Positions 1 through 9,322 of a stretch of 64,000 bases of DNA are shown piece by piece. Made by a program: the position numbers and the translations under genes. Source of the DNA: Gloeopeniophorella convolvens (taxonomy: Eukaryota; Basidiomycota; Agaricomycetes; Russulales). Positions within the stretch are counted from its first letter, which is position 1; each line of letters starts with the position of its first letter. The notes below the pieces were generated by a model that did not search any database, was not told the DNA's origin, and was given only the letters and a program-made list of their open reading frames with translations. The stretch is taken from contig WTXD01000002.1 of assembly GCA_022496205.1 (NCBI GenBank), positions 930,001 through 994,000 of the forward strand. The letters run 5' to 3'.

Positions 1-642
1 CTCAATGGGGGTGTGGATGGTGGTGTCAGCTTCACTACCAATGGTAGGAGGGGCAAGGGTGGCGCCATGGTGGCCGTGATGATGGGGTATATGGTGGTTG
101 AGGAAACGCTTGAGATCGTGGAGAGGTCCAGGAAAATGCTTAGAATGCTTGATTGTGGGTGGAGGTTGATGAGGGATGGCGGGGGAGCGCTCGGGAGAGT
201 GGGGTTGAGAAGTAGAAGCAGAGGTGTTGGGCGCAGCAACGGTGGAAAGGAAATTAATAGAGCGACGGCGTGAGGTAAAGCCGAGCCTGGAAGTCATAGT
301 GGGATGCTCTACGGTAGGGGAGCCCGGCTGGGAGGGAGAGCCCTTGGGCTTGAGGAAGGAGGGGGTTCTGGAGGGACGGGTCGAAGGAGCCTGAGAAGGA
401 GGATACGAGGTGAGGAAGGATGAGGTAGAGGAAGAGAGAAAAAAAAAAAGAGACGGTACCTGCTCCGACCTTGGAGGTATTGTGGGGGAGTTGTGTGGAC
501 GTTCCGAGGACGTGTCGTCGGATGTGGATGGAAGGTGGTCCTTGGATGTGGGCATGAGGGGCCTGAGACGGGGGGAGGGGGCGGTGGAGGAGGGGAGAGG
601 GTCGTGGAGGACGACGGGTTCGATGGGACGGGCGGAGAGCAT
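1..642 (-). CDS. HAL-type (SAT4/HAL4-like) serine/threonine protein kinase, N-terminal part, cut by the window edge
   Basis: Two exons (642-460 and 390-1) joined by a 69-nt intron (donor GTACCG, acceptor CTCAG) give 191 in-frame residues running off the left edge. ATG at 642 opens MLSARPIEPVVLHDPL, and the rest is Ser/Pro-rich and disordered. The recognisable part is PGPLHDLKRFLNHHIPHHHG near residues 155-175. From memory this phrase is typical of the regulatory N-terminus of basidiomycete HAL protein kinases, which control potassium transport and nutrient permeases at the plasma membrane in yeast. No kinase domain lies inside the window, so the name rests on this motif alone. The region upstream of the start (to 4469) is unusually long. 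Confidence 0.55.
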   Translation of the reverse strand, partial: MLSARPIEPVVLHDPLPSSTAPSPRLRPLMPTSKDHLPSTSDDTSSERPHNSPTIPPRSEQVPSLFFFLSSSTSSFLTSYPPSQAPSTRPSRTPSFLKPKGSPSQPGSPTVEHPTMTSRLGFTSRRRSINFLSTVAAPNTSASTSQPHSPERSPAIPHQPPPTIKHSKHFPGPLHDLKRFLNHHIPHHHGHHGATLAPPTIGSEADTTIHTPIE

Positions 643-1519
643 TGGGCAAGGAGATGATGGGAGAGATGAAGGATGGGAGCGAAGGCCGGCGGGAATATTA
701 TTGCGATTAGGCCGGGGCCAAGTACTTATTCGATCCTTCGCCGTCCAATCACTGTCCAATTGCGAGCTGCCCTCTCCCCGATCCAATCGCTGTCCCCGGT
801 CCGTCTCCCCGGCGCCCTCCTCGCCGTCCTCCCGCGAGCGAGTCTAAACAACCGTCCTCCATTCGCACTCGCCCCCGGTCCAGTCCGCGTTTCGGCCTCG
901 CAGGAGAGAGACGGCCCCCACCGCACTCCCCGCCGTCAGTTGGCCTCCCCTCCAGTCGCCCGACGTCATCCCCCAGCCCTTAATAAGCACTCGGCCGTCC
1001 TGCCGAACACTATCACGCGCTCCGACCCCATATGATCACCATATCTAATCGCCCTTATGTTTTACCCCTCCGCGCACACCTCTGGCCCTCCCTCGGAGCG
1101 CCACTTGCCTCTCCTCTCGCATCTTTTTCCCCTCCTCGCCGATCTCTTTCTAATCGACCTCCTCCATGCCCTTCATTCCGCTTTCTCCTCTCACTCGTTA
1201 CAGCCCCCTGTCCATCCAACACGTTCTCCCCTCGTTACCCCGCGCTGTCTTTACGTACACTAGTTTATTTCTCCCCGCACCGCTCGCTAGCCGAACGCCT
1301 CAAGACTCGCGAGTCGTACTTACTCTTCTCGGCGCCGTAAACTGCCTCGCTTGTGCCCCACACGCCTCGCACTACCCGCCAGCCAACTCTCCTAGCCCTC
1401 TGCCTTGAGGTTGTCCTCTCGAAACTTTATGCATTTTCCGTCACACGTAACCTGTCATTCCTCCCCATCCTTGCGCTCTCCCGTCTTGCGTCACCTTACT
1501 GTATTCTTTGCTACCGCCG
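643..1519. other. Intergenic stretch, strongly CT-rich on the plus strand from about 1030
   Basis: This lies between the minus-strand kinase start and a weak plus-strand candidate gene. The plus strand is dominated by C and T from about 1030 to 1500. Pyrimidine-rich tracts of this kind often precede start codons in basidiomycetes, which would suit a plus-strand transcription unit beginning nearby. No other feature was recognised. Confidence 0.4.
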
Positions 1520-2144
1520 ATGTCGAAGCTACAATTGGCACAGACATCATCAAATAGCTCACGAGCTTCCTTTCTCGACCTCCCCTCGCACAACTACATT
1601 CCGCACATGTTCTCAAGCCTCGAGTCCCATGACGCACTGCCCAACTTAGCCTCTATAGACACTCTTTCCCACCTGGTCGGCGCGTCTTTTGAACAGACCG
1701 TATCGCCCCCTTCCTCCTCCGCTGAATCGCCTGCAATCTTCCGACTGAGCCCGATTGACCCATCCCGCATCACGTTCGTTCATTTCTGCTCCTTGCGCCG
1801 CGCCGTCTTCGTCCCCCGAATGCACTGCCCGCGTTGCACGCTCCTACAGGCCACTGCAACTCTCCTCAGAATTCGAATCCTTGGCTTTTCCGCCCCCGTT
1901 GATCTCGGCTTTGCGGCCGAGGACCAGGGAGTCTCACGCGCCTGCGCCCACGCCGCAACCTAGCCGCAAAAAGGAAAGACGGCTCCTTGCCGCGATCTCG
2001 CGCCTAGTTTCCCACACGCCCCTTCCCGTCTCGGCCGCGGCGCCTGAGTCCTGTCTCGCTTTGCACGCATACGGCATAGGCGTATGCTCTTTGACGTCTT
2101 TTGCCCTTTCAGCGTTCCTGGCTCAAAGCTGTCCCGCCCTGTGA
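1520..2144 (+). CDS. Candidate uncharacterised gene (182 residues)
   Basis: Two open stretches, 1520-1773 and 1850-2144, join in frame through a 76-nt candidate intron (donor GTTCGT, acceptor CCTACAG). The product starts MSKLQLAQTSSNSSRASFLD and later has SRITPLQLSSEFESLAFPPP and a basic stretch SRKKERRLLAAISR. Codon use in the first exon looks protein-like, and the ATG follows a CT-rich leader. I recognise no family. The 3' end is less convincing (it ends AFLAQSCPAL), and a further intron could change it. It could also be a chance open frame in the long upstream region of the kinase gene. Confidence 0.38.
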
Positions 2145-3026
2145 CTGCGCCCGCGCCCGAAACCCCCTTTGCGTGGAGCACTGGGCCAGTCATGCTTACC
2201 TGTGCCGAGTGGCGCTGCTCACTTATTTTTAGCAAGGCGCCGGTGGTGTGGGTGTGTCAAGGCGACCGCTCCCCCGTCCATGCGGCGAGCCCGGAGCAAG
2301 ACACGCAATCCAGTGCAAAGTTGCGCAGCGCCGTGTGCGGGCTTTCTGCTGTGATCCACTGATCCAGATGCTGTAGGGGAGCGCTGCATTCGAGGGGAGT
2401 ACTGACCTTGCGCTGACACAACCGCCGGCCCCGCAGCATTTCCCCGGCCTCGCCTGCGGCGTTCCCCGTCTACGCCCGCTTTCCCCACGTCGGCATCTTC
2501 GTAACCCCCTTCACTTGTTCACATTATCGTATGTATGTATGTTACCCAATAATCCCAATAAGAGTGCTTGCAGCCTGTCCAACGTACGTGGTGTGCCAGC
2601 CTACCCCGCAATTCTTTGGGGGTGTCGTCGCCGTAATAGTAAGAATGCGCTACTTATCTGCACACTTCGCACGCAAGATCCGGCAGCGTGCTGAGCGCGC
2701 GCGACTCACGCAGCGGCGAAACAATCAAATTTCGAGCGTACCTCGCGTGCGGGGCGCACCCCCGGCCGCGTACCTCGCATCGCGTATCATCATATATCAC
2801 CACGCTGGCAGGCTCGCCCTCGGTGACGAGCAGCGACGCGTGACGATTCTGTTCCCGGGCGCGTTCTGATCCAGGTGCGCGACAGCGGGCGGACACTGAC
2901 ATCGCGTCCATCTGCGCGCGCGCGAAATTCTTTATCGAACGTCACTTCACTAGCTGAGCTTGTGCAGGCCCGCATCGCGAGGCGTGCTTGCGCCCGCCCG
3001 CCTGACGGCGTCGTGTTATCGCCGCT

Positions 3027-3056
3027 CACGCACGCACGCACGCACGCACGCACGCA
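3027..3056. repeat. (ACGC)n microsatellite
   Basis: About seven tandem copies of the tetranucleotide CACG/ACGC run from 3027 to 3056 and end at CGCATGG. The tract alternates pyrimidine and purine throughout. Confidence 0.85.
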
Positions 3057-4387
3057 TGGCAATTGTTCCGCCCTGCGCGGCCGGGTCCCCGCCCCGGTGC
3101 CGTTGCGCCGGCAAGGCGTAGTGCGCGCCTGTGCGGGGCAAGCCCGGCGGCACGCAGCCCTGTGTCGGACGCGATGACACCGCGCGGATGCAACGGGCTG
3201 ATGCAGCAGATCATCAGTGATGCATCACGCATCGCTGTCAGCCCGGCCTGCAGCCCTGCCAGCCGCTGCGCGCGGTGCGCGGTGCCCGCAGACTCAGCGG
3301 CACCGGCAACGGATGGTCGCATCCCTGGCGCCACGTGCTACGATGAATAAATAGTACTTACAGTAAGAACGGTGCCGGTGATCTACGGTGATGCGTGGCT
3401 GCGTGGCAGAAATGGCGCGGCCAAGGGCGGCACGCGCGCGTGCTCGGCCGACGACGATCATCCCCGCGCTGCCGCGTCGCATCGCGAGCTAGTATAGACG
3501 CCGAGCACTACTTAACGCCATCCATCCCGCCCAGTGCGCGCGCGCGCACTCGCGCCAGTTGGCAGCTCAAAGTGGACCCGGCCGTGTATATACCAAGCAT
3601 TCATAACACGTCGATGCGGCAGGTGCGACGCATGGTGGCAAACGCAAATCGCGAGCGGCGCATTAATTCGGAGACTAGTCCGAGCCCGAGCGCGCGCGCA
3701 TGTGGGCACGTATATTTAGTAGCTCCCCATGGCGCATAAGAACGCGCGCTGCGGCTGGGCACTTGGCAAGAGCGCTATGCTACACAATCGCCGCGCCGCC
3801 GCGTCATGAACCTGCCAGCGTAGAGCCTTCAATACGAGTGCAGCCAATGGACGGGCGTCGGCGCGGGGGGCGGAACCGCGCGGGGCGCAATGCGTGCGGG
3901 ATGGAGCGCCGTCTGGATCGTTGGGGGGAATAAGGCGGCGTAGGTCGCGTCGGACTACATGCAGGGTAGGCACCAGTACCTGCAGTTGACTCGTTGGGTG
4001 GGTTGAAACACCATCGGCGGACGGACCAGCGCACGGCGCGTGTGCATTTATTGTATGTCGCAGTCGAGAAAGTCGAGAACGGACCAGCGCGCGGCGACTG
4101 CGTGCCACTGTGACATGCGCAGCGAGTATGACGTTGGCAGACGTCACGCACTCATTACACCGGCACGGTGCTCGGTGCTGTGCTCGGACTGTTGGGCGCG
4201 TCAGACCGAGACGAATAAACGCGCGGATATTCACGCGCGAGCGTGCAGGCTCGAGCTCGAGACGCATGCGCACGGTCCGTGCGTGCATGCGTGCAAATGA
4301 TCTTACAGTACAGCGACAGGAACAGGCGCACGTCGTACATGGTACGAAACGGGCTGCGGGGCCGTAGCGAGCGGTGGATGCACGCCT

Positions 4388-4405
4388 GCGTGCGTGCGTG
4401 CGTGC
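4388..4405. repeat. (TGCG)n short tandem repeat
   Basis: Four tandem TGCG units lie just downstream of the PRP28 stop codon. The motif is the reverse-strand form of the repeat at 3027-3056. Confidence 0.75.
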
Positions 4406-4469
4406 GCCTGCAGCAACACCGAGCACCCCCAACAGTTGGGCTCCGCGCCGCTGCCCCCACCCGCGCTGC

Positions 4470-7243
4470 CTATCCCTGATCCTCAGCGTCCCGCTTGCGT
4501 TTCATCTCGCGCGACACCTTGTGTTGCGCCGCCTCGTGCCGCGCGAGTTCCGCGGGCACCTTCGACACCGGGCTCTTCGAGATCTCTACAGCGCGGAGTC
4601 AGTCGTTGGGTCAGGCAGAGGGGGAGGTAACGTTAGCTTGCCTTGCTTTAGGTCATACCTAGAAACGCAAAAAGACCGTTAGCTCCGGACAAAAAGAGGG
4701 GATCATTCTCGGAAATCACGTACATTACTTCATCGTCGTCGTTCGTCAGGAAGGTGATGGACGTGCCCTGTTTGCCCGCACGTCCAGTACGACCTGCGGG
4801 GCTCCACCATCAGCCGAGCCCAGACATCCAGGCTAGTGAGCGCCGTACCGATACGATGCACGTAGGCCTCGATCGTGCCCGCCATTTGGAAGTTGATGAC
4901 GAGGGAAACGTCCTGCACATCGATACCACGACCGGCAAGGTCCGTCGCCACCAGGACGTCGGAGGCGCCGGAGCGCAACGCCTGCAGCGAAGCCTCTCGC
5001 TGTTCCTGGTTTTTGCCCGAATGCAGAGTCGCAGCGCTCCACTGTACGAGAGCGACTGTCAGCGCATGCCGTCAATTGAACAGAGAGACGCACCCCGGCG
5101 CGGCTGAGATCCTTGGCCACCATGTCTGCTGTCTTTTTCTGGTTGACAAAGACAATGATGGGGGCCTGATACTGGCCGCTGTTGAGGATCTCCAGAAGAC
5201 GTTGTCTGTGGATCGCGAGATGTTCGATGCAAGTCAGTCCGAGCGATCAACGCCACGTACTTCTTTTTCTCCTCGCCGGTGACGAACTCGACACGTTGCT
5301 CGACGGTGTCAACGGCCCTGCCCGCCTCACCGATAGTGATGATGGCTGGCCGCTTCAGGTACTTCCTTGCGAGCCTCTCGACGGCAGGTGGCATGGTTGC
5401 GGAGAACAGCGTTGTTACTCGTGTGCGGCCCTTTTTCACCATGGTCTCACCGTCGACATCCATCTGTTCGCTCTGATCTTCTCCTTCCATGGTCTCTGAC
5501 GGTAGCTTGTCCAGGATGAAGGTAAGGTCGGCCTCGAAACCCAGGTGCACCATGCGGTCGGCCTCGTCCATGACGACATACCGACATTGGGACAGGACGA
5601 GGACGTGTCGCTCGAGCACGTCCTTGAGACGACCCGGGGTTGCGATGATGATTTCGGCACCTTCACGAAGGTTGAATTGTTGCTCTTCCACAGCTCTCTA
5701 GATGATTATGTCAGCAGATATATTAAAGCAGTGTCGAATGCACGCAACGCACCCCTCCAACGATGGACACGCATCGGAAGCCGAGAGGCGCGGCGAACCT
5801 GCGTGCCTCGGATTCGATCTGCTGGGCCAATTCACGTGTAGGTGCCATGATAAGGGCATAGGGCCCCAAGTGACGATTCTCCTCTATAAATGGAGGCATA
5901 TTCGAGATAAAGGTAAGCATGGGGATCACGAAGGCCGCAGTTTTCCCGGAACCTGTCGTTAAGTCAGTGTGGAGTCCCTTGCATTCGGGGAATCAGGGCC
6001 AACCTGTCTCCGCAATACCAATGATGTCGCGGTTCTGCAGTCCGATAGGGATGGCCTGACGTTGAATGGGCGAGGGTTCCTTGTAGCCTATCTCGTCGAT
6101 GACGGCAAGGATCTGTTTGGGAATGATGGATTCGCCCCATGATCGTAATGGATGCGGTATGTTGCCACCTGTGGGGCGGTCAGTGGCCGGTCAGGGGCGT
6201 AGAAGGAGAGCCAGCAGACCCCGTGTAGCAATGCTGAAATCTTCGCGGAAGATGCGCCAGTCACGCTCCTTCATCTCGTCGAGGGACTTGTCGGTCCAAT
6301 GGCGGTCGTCGTACCCATGCTTGGCGGCCTTCCGCCGCTCCATGGCATCAACAAGCTGAGCATCTGGCTTGGTACCGGGCCTGCTGCCGCCGCCATCGTC
6401 CATGCCTGCAATGTGCCCCCGTCCGAACATGACCTGGGCGCCTTGCCGCTGGCCTCCAACGTTTGCAGAGGGGTCCGCGGTAAATGTATCTTCCTGCTCG
6501 TCCCAGTCAAACACAAACTTGCGGTCATTCATCTTGCGAATTTTCCGCTTCTTTTTGTCAACCCCAAGGTAGCGCGACCGTAGCGCGGCAAGATCGTGCT
6601 CCGTCATGGCGGGGCTGAAGGACGGCTCTGGTCCGGGAGTCGAAGAGCCGGAGGCTGGGCCCGGCTGAGGGTCTGCAGGCGGAGGCATCGAGGCGTCGGG
6701 GCCTGCCTTAGAGCGCTCTGCGCGTGGACCAGTTGGAACGTTGTTGTATCCTGAGTGTTTTTCGTCGTTGCCTCGTCTATCCCGGTGATCTCTGCGCCCA
6801 TGACCTCGACCACGGTTGCGGTCATAGCCGCGGTCATGGTTGCGGTCGTGGCTGCGGTCATGGTGGTCGTCATCTGCCATATAACCACGAGTTAGCCTTC
6901 TGTCGCCCGCACAAATCACAGAGGCACGCACGTCGTGGACCAGGACCGGATGTATACCTATTCTCCCTCTCCTGCTGTCGGATGAGCTCTGCCTCGCGTT
7001 CTAGTTGTTCCCGGTTCTTCCGGCTCTCTTCTTCCTTTCTCTTCTCTTCCTGAATTTCCTGAGAGCGTTTAGTGATAGCGATCTTCGCGCGTTCTTCCCT
7101 TGAGAGGAACTTGGGCTGTGGCGCATTGTAGGACAGCAAATAAGACACTCGCTCGATCGACTCACCCTGGCTGCAGCTTCCCGTTCCTCCTTCTGCTTCT
7201 GCAGCAAAGATTCGATGGATAGTGGCTCAGCTCCGGGTGCCAT
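4470..7243 (-). CDS. PRP28: Pre-mRNA-splicing DEAD-box RNA helicase PRP28 (DDX23 orthologue)
   Basis: Prp28 exchanges U1 for U6 snRNA at the 5' splice site during spliceosome activation in the nucleus. Eleven exons (7243-7166, 7115-6958, 6899-6220, 6168-6004, 5952-5753, 5697-5261, 5205-5094, 5041-4849, 4793-4724, 4658-4642, 4585-4470) give about 741 residues. The N-terminus [19 protein letters not shown] and an Arg/Asp/His-rich stretch precede the family signature [20 protein letters not shown]. Helicase motifs follow: AETGSGKT, APTRELA, DEAD, SAT and HRIGRTGR. The tail [20 protein letters not shown] is typical of Prp28. The last intron is GC-AG, and exon 10 is only 17 nt. The acceptor of intron 2 is uncertain: 6899 and 6851 both keep frame. 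The start at 7243 was chosen because the family N-terminus begins there. Confidence 0.93.
4586..4641 (-). other. GC-AG intron in PRP28
   Basis: The donor reads CAAG|GCAAGC and the acceptor CTGTAG, 56 nt in all. The flanking exons join in frame into the conserved YDLKQEISKSP tail, and no GT donor nearby does so. Confidence 0.85.
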
Positions 7244-8310
7244 TGAGGCGGTCTTACCTGGGGGTGGTACGGCGCGGTCTGCGAGAAGACGAGATGGACG
7301 TTGCGGAACGACCTGGAACGACTTGACGCTTTGAGATGTTGCGAAGTTCCAACGCCACTGCGAGCCGCGGGGCAAATGCTTACATAACACATATTTATGG
7401 CCCTGCGCCCGTGAGTCCTTTCAAGTCGACTGCAGTCTGCTCGACGAGCCAACTTGCAACAGACCAACACCTTCGCACTTGGGATCACAGAGATACCACG
7501 CTAGGTCCCCGACACTTGGTATGCGGAAGAGGTCACGGTGAGTCGACCCTCGCCTACTCTATGCTACGTTTCATCCTGGACAGTTGCCAATGACTTCCCT
7601 TGGTCGTGGTCCCTCCGAGCAAGACGAATATCTGCGCGTCTTCACACTTTCTGTGGGAGATGGATACGGGAAAAAGTGCCATTTTATCCAAGTGATCACA
7701 AGTAGTCGACTATGTAGTCGGCCAACAAGGTAGCTTTACGACACTGTGTGATATCGAGAAGTCACGAACAACCTGCCTTAGCATCGTATTCACATCGCTT
7801 ACCGCCGCAGAGATGAGAATCCGAGATTAACGGCAACCTGGACAGAGGGGATGCGAGTCGCCGTCCTTGACGACATGGAAGCATGCACGAAGATACAGAC
7901 ACTCGATCTTCTAAGAAGGGGGTCAGGGAGAAATAGAGACAGTTCAAAACGAGGTGCTATCGACTTATCCTTTGTTCAAGAGCAGACGGTAGCTCGAAAC
8001 TGATGGTTGGCGCTCGACGTTGATAAAGGCGCGCACGCCGCCTACATCGTGTTGTCCTCGTGGGTTTGCTCGACGCCAGGTACGTTAAAATTTGACCGTC
8101 CCAAGCACTTCGCGCAGAGCGGCCGTTTCTAGCTGGTCACGATACTCACGGATCTTGCTGGATACACTTATTGACTGCGATACGGTCAGCAAACCACACG
8201 CCTGGTAGTATGCTCGATGTGCAGACGCTGCACTGGCCCTACCAGGGACCCACTAGGTACGATGGGTAAAAATGCGGCCACTGTACCGGAAACTAGCGTC
8301 CTGGGCAAGC
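7244..8310. other. Intergenic region between two minus-strand genes
   Basis: It should hold the PRP28 promoter and the 3' end of the methyltransferase gene. No open frame here shows a family motif, and no RNA gene was recognised. Confidence 0.5.
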
Positions 8311-9167
8311 CTAGATTTTCCTGAGCTTGAGTCTCCAGATCTCTACGCCGCTCCAGTCTTCCTTGCTCCACGTTAAACCCCCCTTTTCGATCGCTTTAGA
8401 TATTCTCCTGTGAGGGATGCGGGACACCGCAAAGCCCCAGGTGGTCTCAGCCTCGGAGAGAGCAAGATCTATAACAGCAGAGTCGCGGCGTTCGATACAG
8501 AGGTAGATGGGCGGCGATCCGGACGATGACGAAGTGGTCGCGGCGGCATGAAGGGTGCGCAGGAGTGGCTGGACTAGCTCCGATGCGTAAAGGGTATCCG
8601 CAGATATGATAAGGTCAAAAGGAGGTTGCAGGGTGACACCCGGTATCGGCGTCGCGACAGCCGCAGACGTGAGAGGACTCGAGGATGCGACGGCGACAGG
8701 GTTTGACCAGTCCCACGACTGGGGCGGGACAAGCCAATCTAGCTCGCGAATTTGGATGAGACCATCGCCAGAAGGGAGGCGGGAGCGGTTGGAGGCGATA
8801 TTCGGGGAAAGCACGGAGGATATGATGTGGGTGGTATCGGTGGCGAGGACGTCCCAGCCGAGGGTGCGCATAGCGAGACTGAGCAGATCTGAGGACTGGG
8901 GCACGAGCAAGGGTAGAGAAAGAAGACGGACGCAGCGAGGCCGATGCCGCTGCCGAGTTCGAGGACGCGGGGGCGGATGTGAACAGAAGAGCGGGCGAGT
9001 GAGGTGTGAATAGCTGCGAGGTAGAGCGAGAGACACTGTGCGCCGAGCCAGAGGGCGGTCCCTGTGGATGTGCCATCCTGACGCTGGATGAGAGCGAAGG
9101 AGTGGGCGAGGAAAGGGTGGTGGAGGAGGGGGAGGTGTTTCGTGTGGTGGGCAGGAGCGGGAGTCAT
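8311..9167 (-). CDS. Protein-lysine methyltransferase of the METTL21/EFM (Methyltransf_16) family
   Basis: Two exons (9167-8932, 8878-8311) joined by a 53-nt intron give 267 residues. The S-adenosylmethionine-binding motif VLELGSGIGLAALAM spans the splice junction, followed by LGWDVLATD as the second strand. Further on come FDLIISADTLYASELVQPLL and a C-terminal IYLCIERRD strand, in the order expected of small class I methyltransferases that modify lysines in translation factors or chaperones. I cannot tell which EFM/METTL21 member it is, and the substrate is unknown. ATG 9167 (MTPAPAHHTKHL) is the first ATG in the frame from the likely leader. An upstream extension to 9251 would need a non-ATG start or another exon. 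The gene is divergent from the RhoGEF gene, with 155 bp between starts. Confidence 0.8.
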
Positions 9168-9322
9168 GATATGTAAGTATGTGGATAGGACAGAGGCACG
9201 CGCGCAGGCGGCCAGCCGCGAGGCAACCGTGACTTTCTTTTCTGCGGACATCTCCTCTCCTCTGTACTTTTATATTCTTTCTTATCCGCCTCATCTCTCG
9301 CGTCGCTCTCTCCGGTCGCGCA

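Larger units (their letters stand above)
2145..4469. other. Long gene-poor region, CpG-rich from about 2650
   Basis: More than 2.3 kb hold no gene I can support. From about 2650 to 4450 the DNA is packed with GCGCGC, CACGCACG, TGCGTGCG and CGCATGCG strings. Open frames here on both strands, including long ones at 3716-4432 (-), are rich in Arg, Ala, Cys and His and look like by-products of this composition. No terminal repeats or transposase motifs were seen. Confidence 0.5.

Noticed and set aside
3716..4432. 238-residue open frame on the minus strand
   Set aside because: Rich in Arg, Ala, Cys, His and Thr from CpG-rich alternating DNA; no domain, and overlapping frames on both strands look alike.
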